Assembly: GCA_018240865.1 (NCBI GenBank)
Contig: JAFEEY010000034.1
Coordinates: 1 to 32,801, forward strand
DNA from: Pseudomonadota bacterium
GTDB taxonomy: Bacteria > Pseudomonadota > Alphaproteobacteria > Sphingomonadales > Sphingomonadaceae
DNA length: 32,801 bases
Direction: 5' to 3'
A program made the position numbers and the translations under genes. The notes under the pieces are model-generated. The model was given only the letters and a program-made list of their open reading frames with translations, did not search any database and was not told the origin of the DNA. Positions 22,524-30,789 of this stretch are shown here, piece after piece; within the stretch, counting starts at the first letter, position 1; the number at the start of each line of letters is the position of its first letter.

Positions 22524-25499
22524 ATGGTGAAGCGCAAACATCAACTCCTGACCGAGAGTGAGCGCGATCAAATCCTCGCCATCCCGACCGACCGCGACCA
22601 TTTGGCCCGCCTCTACTCGTTCGAGCCATCTGACATCGACATTATCGGCGCGCGCCGCGAGCGGCGGAACCGATTAGGCGTGGCGCTGCAACTGGCGTTG
22701 CTGCGGCATCCCGGCACGACGCTTGCGCAGATCATCCGGGACAAGGGAGCGATACCCCACCATCTTGCGGCCTTTGTGGCGGAGCAGCTCGGCCTGCGCG
22801 TAACAGACCTCGCCGATTACGCGGCGCGCGACCAAACAATGACGGACCATGCCCGGGAACTGGCGGAGCACCTTAATCTACGTGGGCCGACCCGCACTGA
22901 TATTCCGTTCATGATTGAGGCGGCGGCGAAAACGGCCTGGGCGACCGATAAGGGGATGACGATCGCGAACGGTGTCGTCACCGCCCTTCGCGAGGCCCGG
23001 ATTCTACTGCCCTCCATTTCTACCATCGAACGCGTCAGCATCGCGGGACGAGCGCGTGCCCGCAAACAAGCGGCCTCCGCCCTGATCGCTGATCTCAGCG
23101 TTGAACAGGTCCACGCCCTCGAGCAACTCTTTGACGAGACTGGCGCTGGTGGTGTGAGCCAACTCACCTTGCTAAAGACGATCCCCGTTGCGGCCAAGCC
23201 CGATCACATCCGCCAGATTCTCGACCGTTTGAGACGCGTGCGGGTGATCGGCATTTGCCCGGACATCGCTGGGCGCATCCATGCGGACCGGTTCCACCAA
23301 TATGTCAGGGAAGGCCGAGCATCGCCTGCCTATATGATAGAGCGCTATACGCCGTCCCGGCGCCGTGCCACTCTGGTCGCGTTCCTGCTCGACCTTGAAG
23401 AGCGACTTACGGACAGCGCCCTGGAAATGGCAGACAAGCTGATCGGCGGGATATTCACCCGCGCAAGGAACTCCCAGGCGCGCAGCTATGCTACCACGTC
23501 GAAGAATGTAGCACGGCTGATGCTGATCTTTCGCAGTACGATCGATGCTCTCACCGATGCGCTCGATACCGGCGAGGATCCGATGGAGGCCCTGGATGCA
23601 TCGGTCGGGTGGACAACCCTCATGAGGGTCAGGCCAGAAGTGGCAACTATCGCAGAAACCGCCAGCCTCGATCCGCTGACGGTCGCGGCCGATCGCTATG
23701 CGACGTTGCGCAAGTTCGCGCCCGATTTGCTGGAAACACTCGAGTTCAGGGCCGGCAAGGGTAGTACGAAAACGATCGCCGCCATCGAAGTGCTCCGCGT
23801 GCTTAACAGGTCGGGCAAGCGCGATCTGCCTGCTGACGCTCCCATGCCCTTCCGCAAGGAATGGCGGAAGATCGTGGTTAGCGATGACGGCAAGGTCAAC
23901 CGGCGACTCTGGGAGATCGCGACGATCGCGCACCTGCGCAACAAATTGCGCTCCGGAGATGTCTGGGTTGAACGATCGGCGGGATATCGTCGGTTCGACA
24001 GCTATCTGCTCAGCGAGCCAAAGGCGAAACCGGTCGTGTCCGCGCTCGGCCTGCCCTTGTCGGCGGACGAATGGCTGGCACAGCGGGGCCACGAACTGGA
24101 TCGGCGCTTGAAGAAGTTTGCCCAGCATCTGAAGCGCGACGCCCTGGACGATGTACGGTTCCGGGACGACCGCCTCCAGATATCGCCGGTTCGCACGATC
24201 ACGACGCCTGACGCCGAGGAACTAGCCCACCGGCTCGATGCGATGATGCCGCGCATCCGCATCACGGAATTGTTTCATGAGGTGGCGCAGGAAACAGGAT
24301 TCCTCGCGGCGTTCACCAATCTGCGCACCGGTGAGCGCTGTCCTAACAAAAACGCGCTGCTCGCGACCATCCTTGCCGATGCCACCAATCTCGGCCTCTC
24401 GCGCATGGCCGCCGCGAGCCAAGGCGTCACACGCGATCAACTCCTGTGGACCCATGACGCCTATATCCGCGATGACAGCTATCGCGCGGCGCTGGCCGTC
24501 CTCATCAACGCCCAGCACCGCATGCCATTCTCGCGGGTCTGGGGCGACGGCACCACCTCAAGCTCCGATGGACAGTTCTTCCGGGGAGCCAAGCGCGGTG
24601 CGTCGGGCGGCGACATCAACGCGCGCTACGGCGTCGACCACGGCTTCAGCTTCTACACGCATGTCTCCGATCAGCGCGCCCCCTACCATGTCAACGTGAT
24701 CTCGGCCGCGACGCATGAGGCCCCCTATGTGCTCGATGGCCTGACCAATCACGGCACCGATCTCAAAATCGCCGAGCATTATACTGACACCGGCGGGGCC
24801 ACCGATCATGTCTTCGCCCTTTGCGCCATGCTGGGATTTCGCTTCTGCCCGCGCCTGCGCGATTTTCCCGACAGGCGCCTCGCGCCGATTGCCCCGGCAG
24901 CAACCTATCCCTTCATCACGCCGCTGTTGGGCAAACGCATCCGTACCGACATTATTCGTGAGCAATGGGATGACGTGCTGCGGCTCGTAGGCTCGATCAA
25001 GGCCGGCCACGTTGCACCCTCGGTCATGTTGCGAAAGCTCGCGGCCTATGAGCGACAGAACCAGCTCGACGTGGCGCTACAGGAAATAGGCAAGGTCGAA
25101 CGGACCCTGTTCATGCTGGACTGGCTTGAAAACCCTGATTTGCGCCGGCGTTGCCAGGCCGGTCTCAACAACAGCGAACAACGACATGTCCTGACGCAGG
25201 CGATCTACACTTTCCGTCAGGGGCGCATCATCGATCGCAGCCATGAGGCCCAGCAATATAGGGCATCCGGCCTCAACCTGGTGATCGCCGCCATTGTCTA
25301 TTGGAACGCGACTTACATGGACGCCGCCGTCCAGCATCTGCGAGCGGCCTCGGCCGCGGTGCCCGACGATCTCCTTGCCCATACCTCCCCGGTGGGCTGG
25401 GAACATATCGCCTTTTCCGGTGACTTTCTCTGGGATAGAGCGGCGGCATCCGCTGGCCGTAAAGCGCTCAACCTGACGCAAGATATCCGCGTCGCGTAG
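22524..25499 (+). CDS. tnpA: Tn3-family transposase (element 2)
   Basis: A 991-residue transposase beginning MVKRKHQLLTESERDQILAIP. The catalytic blocks SSSDGQFF and YTDTGGATDHVF and the Glu region NNSEQRHVLTQAIYTF are intact, followed by YRASGLNLVIAAIVYWN and GDFLWD. The ATG at 22524 matches the family N-terminus better than the ATG at 22464, which lies in the res region and adds 20 unrelated residues. Its stop is 21 bases inside the right inverted repeat. It is clearly related to, but divergent from, the element 1 protein. Confidence 0.95.
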   Translation: MVKRKHQLLTESERDQILAIPTDRDHLARLYSFEPSDIDIIGARRERRNRLGVALQLALLRHPGTTLAQIIRDKGAIPHHLAAFVAEQLGLRVTDLADYAARDQTMTDHARELAEHLNLRGPTRTDIPFMIEAAAKTAWATDKGMTIANGVVTALREARILLPSISTIERVSIAGRARARKQAASALIADLSVEQVHALEQLFDETGAGGVSQLTLLKTIPVAAKPDHIRQILDRLRRVRVIGICPDIAGRIHADRFHQYVREGRASPAYMIERYTPSRRRATLVAFLLDLEERLTDSALEMADKLIGGIFTRARNSQARSYATTSKNVARLMLIFRSTIDALTDALDTGEDPMEALDASVGWTTLMRVRPEVATIAETASLDPLTVAADRYATLRKFAPDLLETLEFRAGKGSTKTIAAIEVLRVLNRSGKRDLPADAPMPFRKEWRKIVVSDDGKVNRRLWEIATIAHLRNKLRSGDVWVERSAGYRRFDSYLLSEPKAKPVVSALGLPLSADEWLAQRGHELDRRLKKFAQHLKRDALDDVRFRDDRLQISPVRTITTPDAEELAHRLDAMMPRIRITELFHEVAQETGFLAAFTNLRTGERCPNKNALLATILADATNLGLSRMAAASQGVTRDQLLWTHDAYIRDDSYRAALAVLINAQHRMPFSRVWGDGTTSSSDGQFFRGAKRGASGGDINARYGVDHGFSFYTHVSDQRAPYHVNVISAATHEAPYVLDGLTNHGTDLKIAEHYTDTGGATDHVFALCAMLGFRFCPRLRDFPDRRLAPIAPAATYPFITPLLGKRIRTDIIREQWDDVLRLVGSIKAGHVAPSVMLRKLAAYERQNQLDVALQEIGKVERTLFMLDWLENPDLRRRCQAGLNNSEQRHVLTQAIYTFRQGRIIDRSHEAQQYRASGLNLVIAAIVYWNATYMDAAVQHLRAASAAVPDDLLAHTSPVGWEHIAFSGDFLWDRAAASAGRKALNLTQDIRVA

Positions 25500-25520
25500 T
25501 TGTTCGCTGGCTGTTCTTCC

Positions 25521-25558
25521 TTAGCGTTGTCTGGCGTACCATCCACGCTATGCCCTCA
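25521..25558 (-). repeat. Right 38-bp inverted repeat of element 2
   Basis: Reads CTTAGCGTTG at the inner edge to CTATGCCCTC at the outer edge, an exact reverse complement of the left end. It follows the tnpA stop by 21 bases, as usual in Tn3-family elements. Confidence 0.93.
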
Positions 25559-25650
25559 AAGACAGCGTCAGCGAGGTTGCGCGACAGCTCGGTGTGTCGC
25601 GCCCTACCCTGCGCCGGTTTCGCGCGCGCATGACGCAGGGCGATGTGTAA
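25559..25650 (+). pseudogene. C-terminal remnant of a serine resolvase
   Basis: Thirty residues remain (DSVSEVARQLGVSRPTLRRF, then RARMTQGDV and stop), the helix-turn-helix tail of a Tn3-type resolvase. The catalytic domain is missing, removed at the outer edge of element 2. It does not match the tails of either intact resolvase. Together with the tnpA tail on the other side, it suggests element 2 sits in the ruins of an older transposon with the same divergent tnpA/tnpR layout. Confidence 0.7.
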
Positions 25651-25710
25651 CCTCTATGCGTTGATCAAAGGCCATGAAGCGCCCGCTCGATTGACTCTTG
25701 CGGGTAATGA

Positions 25711-25725
25711 GAACATTTAGAGAAC
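25711..25725 (+). promoter_or_regulatory. LexA (SOS) box upstream of imuA
   Basis: GAAC-ATTTAGA-GAAC is an exact direct repeat with seven-base spacing, the alphaproteobacterial LexA-binding pattern. It lies 30 bases before the imuA start, where SOS boxes of imuA-imuB-dnaE2 operons are found. Confidence 0.75.
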
Positions 25726-25754
25726 ATGATTAGTTCAAGAATGTTCTCAAATGT

Positions 25755-26030
25755 ATGGAAAGCTCCAAAAACCGCGAGATCGCCACGCTGCGCGATCGAA
25801 TCGCCACGATCGAATCGAACGGCCGCCGCGCGCATGGCGTGCTTCCCTTTGGCATCGACCCGCTCGACCGCAAGGTTCCCGGTGGCGGGCTCGCACTGGG
25901 GGCGCTGCACGAGGTAGCGGGCGGCTACACTGACTGCTCCATCATGGGAGAAGGTGTGCTGTCACAAAAATGGGACATGTCCCGTCTTCCGGGACTAATC
26001 CAAAAAAAAGTTGCAATCCTCTCGCAATAA
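25755..26030 (+). pseudogene. imuA: imuA, truncated after about 60 residues
   Basis: The protein start MESSKNREIATLRDRIATIE leads into HGVLPFGIDPLDRKVPGGGL and ALGALHEVAGG, the conserved N-terminus of ImuA, a RecA-like accessory protein of the SOS mutasome (ImuA-ImuB-DnaE2). ImuA is normally about 230-270 residues. Homology stops near base 25935, and the remaining 30 codons are unrelated sequence to the stop at 26030. The SOS box and start are intact, so a short peptide may still be induced by DNA damage. imuB and dnaE2 are not next to it, meaning the operon was cut by rearrangement. Confidence 0.75.
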
Positions 26031-26387
26031 GCGTAGAGGCCCCCTTGCCGAAAAGAGTTCGTGGGTTGGTATCCCCACGCTCGCATTTTTGCGGGATCTG
26101 TATCCATCGTCCGTTCGACCGCAGGTCGCAGGGCGACCAGATATTCACCCACGGCGCCCTTTTGACCAACCAGGTCAACGGTGCGCGGGTGGACTTTTCG
26201 GGCTCCTTCTCGCCGCGCCGTGACCAGACAGATGAGCGCGCGTTTGCACCAGAAATCCCGAGCGCCTGCGCTCATCCCAAATCCGGTTGAGACCGATCAG
26301 CAGCCTATGTGGCGCCGTTCGGCTTCGCTTCCCCTTCATTCATCAGCGAGCCTCCGCTTCATCTGTAGCGGACGGCCAGGAGTTCCT
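25936..26387. other. Unassigned ~450-bp stretch between the imuA break and the efflux operon
   Basis: No convincing gene is found. Short frames exist on both strands (for example 25925-26275 minus), but none has a clear ribosome site or known motif. The left part has the palindrome GGGACATGTCCC (25972-25983), an overlapping hairpin (25979-25995) and an A8 run, compatible with the edge of an unidentified mobile element. The promoter of the efflux operon must lie here or upstream. Confidence 0.5.
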
Positions 26388-27572
26388 ATGCCCTCAACAC
26401 TTTCCCGCCGCCTATTCCGGGCGACTCTGCCTCTTGCCGCGCTCTTCGCGCTGGCCGCGTGCGGAAGCGGGTCGGATGCGGACGGGGGCGACGGCGCGTG
26501 GGGTGCCGGACCACCGCCGCTCGTGGTGGCCATGACCGTCAAGGCACAGTCCATTCCCAACATCGTCGAACTGCCCGGCCGTATCGAAGCGGTGCGCACG
26601 GCGGAGGTTCGCGCACGCTCAGACGGCATTATCGAGCGCCGCCTCTATCAGGAAGGCACCGATGTGGTGGAGGGAGCGCCCCTGTTTCGCATCGATCCGC
26701 GCGACCTCAATGCCCAGGTGGATCAGGCGCGGGCGACGCTGCGCCGCGCCGAGGCCGCGCGCACCAATGCCCAGCAGATCGTTCGCCGCTATGCCCCGCT
26801 CGTCGCAGATCGGTCGGTCAGCGCGCTGGAGTTCGACCAGGCACAAGCGACCTTGCGGCAGGAAGACGCCAATGTCGCGGACGCACGGGCGGCCCTTGCG
26901 CGGGCGCAGCTCCAGCAGAGCTACACCATCGTGCGTGCGCCGATCGCCGGGCGCGTCGGTCGCGCGCAGGTAACGGAAGGCGCATTGGTCAGCGCCTCAT
27001 CGGCGACACCGCTTGCCACGGTTGAACAGCTTGCGCCGGTCTATGCCGTGTTCACGCAGTCCAGTGCCGCTGCTCTCGACCTCATCCAGGCGCAGCGTTC
27101 GGGTTCCCTCGATGTGCCGGCTCTGTCGCAGATCGAAGTACGTTTGATCCTCGCCAACGGGCAGGACTATGCCGTTGCGGGAAAGCTGGATTTCTCGGAC
27201 CAGACCGTTGATTCGACGACCGGTAGCCAGACCCTGCGCGCGGTTTTCCCAAATCCTGAGCGGCTGCTGCTGCCCGGACAGTTTGTGCGCGGCAGGCTGA
27301 GCATTGGAACGGCACCCAGCGGCATCATGATCCCCGCGAAGGCGGTGCAGATGGGAGAAAGGAACGCCACGGTTTCAGTGGTCGGTCGCGACTCAACCGT
27401 AGAAGCACGCAGCGTTCAGCTCGGCGCGCAGGTTGGTGGAAACTGGATCGTCCGCTCCGGCCTCAAGCCCGGCGACCGCGTGATCGTCGAGGGCTGGCAG
27501 AAGGCGCAGCCAGGTCAAAAGGTGCAGGTGCGCGGCGACGCTGCCCCCGCTCAGACGAAGGGCGGGCGCTGA
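26388..27572 (+). CDS. RND efflux periplasmic adaptor (membrane-fusion lipoprotein)
   Basis: A 394-residue MexA/AcrA-type adaptor. The signal peptide ends in a lipobox LAAC with acylated C25. It continues with the first beta/lipoyl half (IPNIVELPGRIEAVRTAEV, then DGIIERRLYQEGTDVVEGAP), a helical hairpin (residues about 110-165), the second lipoyl half (YTIVRAPIAGRVGRAQVTEG), and beta-barrel and membrane-proximal domains. It links the inner-membrane pump to the outer-membrane channel. The ATG at 26388 follows GGAG and gives the correct signal peptide; an in-frame start at 26181 does not. The pump gene starts 4 bases after its stop. Confidence 0.94.
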   Translation: MPSTLSRRLFRATLPLAALFALAACGSGSDADGGDGAWGAGPPPLVVAMTVKAQSIPNIVELPGRIEAVRTAEVRARSDGIIERRLYQEGTDVVEGAPLFRIDPRDLNAQVDQARATLRRAEAARTNAQQIVRRYAPLVADRSVSALEFDQAQATLRQEDANVADARAALARAQLQQSYTIVRAPIAGRVGRAQVTEGALVSASSATPLATVEQLAPVYAVFTQSSAAALDLIQAQRSGSLDVPALSQIEVRLILANGQDYAVAGKLDFSDQTVDSTTGSQTLRAVFPNPERLLLPGQFVRGRLSIGTAPSGIMIPAKAVQMGERNATVSVVGRDSTVEARSVQLGAQVGGNWIVRSGLKPGDRVIVEGWQKAQPGQKVQVRGDAAPAQTKGGR

Positions 27573-27576
27573 GATC

Positions 27577-30500
27577 ATGGACAGCTATTTCGTACACAAG
27601 CCCGCCGTCGCGTGGGTCATCGCCCTGTTCATCGCGCTGTTCGGAACGATGGCGCTCATCAACCTGCCGATCGAGCAATATCCGGCGGTCGCGCCGCCGT
27701 CTCTGACACTCAGCTACACCTATAACGGTGCCGACGCCGAGACGATGGACAAGAATGTCACCGCCGTCGTCGAGCGCGAAATGAACGGCGTGCCCAATTT
27801 CCTCTATATGTCGTCGACCAGCCGCGCCAACGGCACCGGCGAGATCGTGGTCACTTTCACCTCCGGCACTGATCTCGATGTCGCGCGAACGCAGGTGCAG
27901 GATCGTCTCAACCGCGCCGAACCCCGCCTGCCTGAGGATGTGCGTCGTCTGGGCATCCAGATTGCCGACAATGCTTCGGGCTTCCTCGAAGTCATCGTCC
28001 TCAAGTCCCGTACCGGCGCGACGTCGCCGCTGGACCTGGGGGATTTCGCATCGACCAAGGTGGTCAACGAACTGCGCCGCGTGCCGGGCGTGGGCAACGT
28101 CTCGCTCTTCTCCTCGGAGAAGGCGATGCGGGTCTGGCTCGATCCGGAGAAGCTGGCCGGATACAGCCTGTCGGCGTCCGATGCGCTCGCAGCCGTTCAG
28201 GAGCAGAACAGCCAGACCGCCGGCGGCGGTCTCGCGGAACAGCCTCTCGCGCCCGGCTCGTCTTTCAATGCGCGCATTGTGACCCAGAACCGCTTCACCA
28301 CTGCGGAGCAGTTCCGCGATATCATCGTGCGCGCCAATCCTGATGGATCGACGGTCCGGCTCGGCGACGTCGCGCGCGTCGAACTCGCCGCCGACAATTA
28401 TAATTTCAAATCGACGCTCGACGGCAAGGAAGTCGCGGGGCTTGCCGTCCAGCTCAGTTCCGGGTCCAACGCCATCGCGACCAAGAACGCGCTTTCCGCG
28501 CGGATGACAGAGCTGGAGCGCAGCTTTCCGAAGGACATCACCTGGGCGGTGTCCTACGACACCACGCCGTTCATCCAGGCCTCGATCGACAATGTGATCC
28601 AAACGCTGGTCGAGGCGATGCTGCTGGTGTTCCTCGTCATGTTCCTGTTCCTCCAGAGCTGGCGCGCGACGGTGATCCCGGCGCTTGTGGTTCCGATCGC
28701 GCTGCTTGGCGGCTGTCTCGGTCTCTGGGCCTTCGGCTTCTCCATCAACCAGCTTTCGCTGTTCGCGATGGTCGTGGCGATCGGCATCCTTGTCGATGAC
28801 GCCATCGTCGTCGTCGAGAATGTCGAACGCATCATGGCCGAAGAAGGCCTGTCTCCCGCCAGAGCCACGATCAAGGCCATGGGCCAGATTCGCGGTGCGA
28901 TCATCGGCATTACCGCTGTGCTCATCGCCGTGTTCCTGCCGATGGCGTTCTTCCCCGGCTCCACCGGCGGCATCTACCGCCAGTTCTCGGTGACGCTGGC
29001 GGTGTCGATCTTCTTCTCGGCGTTGCTTGCATTGACGCTGACCCCGGCGCTCTGTGCCACTCTCCTCAAACCGCACACCCATAAGCCGGGTCATACGCCT
29101 GAGCCGCGATCCGGCTGGCGGGGATGGCCACAGCGCTTCTTCAATGGTTTCAACGATCGCTTCACCCGTTCGACTGATCGCTATGCAGGCGGGGTCGCTG
29201 CCATGCTGTCGCGGCCGCTGCGCTGGCTCGCTGTGTTCGTCGCCGTGGTCGGCGTGACCTGGCTGCTGTTCGCGCGCCTGCCGGGCGGCTTCCTTCCCGA
29301 GGAAGATCAGGGCTATTTCGTGATCAACTATGATGCCCCGCCAGCGGCGACGATGGCGCAGACCGAAGCGGCAGTGAAAGCCGTTGAAACCGAGTTCGCG
29401 AAGCTTCCCCAGTCGCAGGAGATTTTCTCCGTCATCGGTTTCAACTTCTTTGGCCAGGGTCAGACGGCAGGCCTTTCCTGGGCGATGCTCAAGCCCTTTG
29501 ACGAACGCAAGGGCAAGGACCTGTCGGTCGATTCCGCCATTGGCGCCGTGTTTGGCGCGGCGGCGAATGTTCCGGGCGCGAATATCTTCGCGATCAATCC
29601 GCCGGCGATCGACTCGCTTGGCAACGCCACCGGCTTCACGATGAAGATCGAGGATCGCGGCGGCAACGACCCGGCAGGGCTTCAGGCGGCGTTGGGCGCC
29701 ATCCTCGGTGCGGCGTCGCAGAATCCGAAGCTGGCGGGTGTCCGTCCTGAGGGGCAACCGCCTTCGCCGCAACTCTATGTCGACATCGACCGTGTCCAGG
29801 CGCGCGCGCTCGGCCTCTCGATCGCCGACGTCAACGCCACGCTCTCGATCGCGTTCGGATCGGCCTATGCCAACGACTTTTCCAACGAGGGCAATGTCCA
29901 GCGTGTCTATCTGCAAGCCGACGCGCCGCAGCGGATGACCGAGGATGATGTGCTCAACCTGCGGGTGCGCGGCAGCAGCGGCCAGATGGTGCCCTTTTCG
30001 GCCTTCACCAAGGTCCACTGGATGCAGGGGGCAACCCAGTTGCAGCGCTATAATGGCTATCCGTCGCTGACCATCTCCGGCCAGGCGGCGCCGGGCGAGT
30101 CCTCCGGGACCGCGCTCAAGGAGATGGAGAAGATCGCTGACCAGATCCTCAAGGGCAGTCAGTCCTATGAATGGACCGGAACAGCCTTCGAGGAGAAGCA
30201 GGCGGGCGGCCAGATCGGCCTGCTGCTTGGGCTGTCGCTGATCGTCGTCTTCCTCCTGCTGGTCGGGCTTTACAACAGTTGGGCGATCCCGCTTTCGGTC
30301 CTGCTGGTGGTGCCGTTCGGTGTTCTCGGCGCGGTGCTGTTCACCATGTTGCGCGGCCTCTCGGCAGACGTCTATTTCAACATCGGCCTTATCACGATCA
30401 TCGGCCTGGCCGCCAAGAATGCGATCCTCGTGGTCGAATTCGCGATCGAGGACGAGGTTGGCGACCGCACGCCGCTCCAAGCGACGCTGGAGGCCGCGCG

Positions 30501-30789
30501 GCAACGTCTGCGTCCGATCCTGATGACCAGTCTGGCGTTCATTCTCGGCATGGTGCCGCTGGTGATCGCCGGTGGGGCCGGGTCGGCCAGCCGTCATGCC
30601 GTCGGCACCGGTGTGATGGGCGGCATGATCGCGGCGACCGCTTTCGGCATATTCTTCACGCCGCTCTTCTACTTCGCGGCGCGCAAATGGCTGTCGCGCG
30701 CGTCTGTTCATCACGCCAGCGATGCGGAGGAACCGAAACCCTTGCCGCCAACCGCCACACCTGATGAGGGAGGAACGGCTCATGCATAA
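27577..30789 (+). CDS. RND multidrug efflux permease (AcrB/MexB-like, HAE1)
   Basis: A 1070-residue proton-driven inner-membrane transporter. It has the N-terminal TM1 (AVAWVIALFIALFG), two large periplasmic loops, and the proton-relay pair D407-D408 in ILVDDAIVVVENV, at the same positions as in AcrB. The relay lysine lies in GLAAKNAILVVEFAIE, near residue 945. Length is typical. It exports hydrophobic drugs through the adaptor and channel encoded on either side. It overlaps the next gene by 8 bases, showing translational coupling. Substrate range cannot be read from sequence, but the HAE1 type rather than the metal (CzcA) type is clear. Confidence 0.96.
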   Translation: MDSYFVHKPAVAWVIALFIALFGTMALINLPIEQYPAVAPPSLTLSYTYNGADAETMDKNVTAVVEREMNGVPNFLYMSSTSRANGTGEIVVTFTSGTDLDVARTQVQDRLNRAEPRLPEDVRRLGIQIADNASGFLEVIVLKSRTGATSPLDLGDFASTKVVNELRRVPGVGNVSLFSSEKAMRVWLDPEKLAGYSLSASDALAAVQEQNSQTAGGGLAEQPLAPGSSFNARIVTQNRFTTAEQFRDIIVRANPDGSTVRLGDVARVELAADNYNFKSTLDGKEVAGLAVQLSSGSNAIATKNALSARMTELERSFPKDITWAVSYDTTPFIQASIDNVIQTLVEAMLLVFLVMFLFLQSWRATVIPALVVPIALLGGCLGLWAFGFSINQLSLFAMVVAIGILVDDAIVVVENVERIMAEEGLSPARATIKAMGQIRGAIIGITAVLIAVFLPMAFFPGSTGGIYRQFSVTLAVSIFFSALLALTLTPALCATLLKPHTHKPGHTPEPRSGWRGWPQRFFNGFNDRFTRSTDRYAGGVAAMLSRPLRWLAVFVAVVGVTWLLFARLPGGFLPEEDQGYFVINYDAPPAATMAQTEAAVKAVETEFAKLPQSQEIFSVIGFNFFGQGQTAGLSWAMLKPFDERKGKDLSVDSAIGAVFGAAANVPGANIFAINPPAIDSLGNATGFTMKIEDRGGNDPAGLQAALGAILGAASQNPKLAGVRPEGQPPSPQLYVDIDRVQARALGLSIADVNATLSIAFGSAYANDFSNEGNVQRVYLQADAPQRMTEDDVLNLRVRGSSGQMVPFSAFTKVHWMQGATQLQRYNGYPSLTISGQAAPGESSGTALKEMEKIADQILKGSQSYEWTGTAFEEKQAGGQIGLLLGLSLIVVFLLLVGLYNSWAIPLSVLLVVPFGVLGAVLFTMLRGLSADVYFNIGLITIIGLAAKNAILVVEFAIEDEVGDRTPLQATLEAARQRLRPILMTSLAFILGMVPLVIAGGAGSASRHAVGTGVMGGMIAATAFGIFFTPLFYFAARKWLSRASVHHASDAEEPKPLPPTATPDEGGTAHA

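Larger units (their letters stand above)
20369..25558. mobile_element. Complete Tn3-family transposon (element 2), 5190 bp
   Basis: Bounded by two identical 38-bp inverted repeats, it contains a passenger gene and tnpR (both minus), a res region and tnpA (plus). The neighbouring five bases are CTGAT on the left and AAGAC on the right, so there is no target duplication. The left flank is a tnpA tail and the right flank a resolvase tail of other elements, indicating deletion or recombination at the insertion site. Confidence 0.92.

Noticed and set aside
25733..25746. Second SOS-like repeat GTTC-N6-GTTC
   Set aside because: Spacing is six instead of seven; the upstream GAAC-N7-GAAC is the proper box.
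27463..30783. Very long antisense frame (1106 codons) opposite the RND genes
   Set aside because: It mirrors the pump gene, is rich in Arg/His/Asp repeats typical of the antisense of GC-rich coding DNA, and has no motif or ribosome site.
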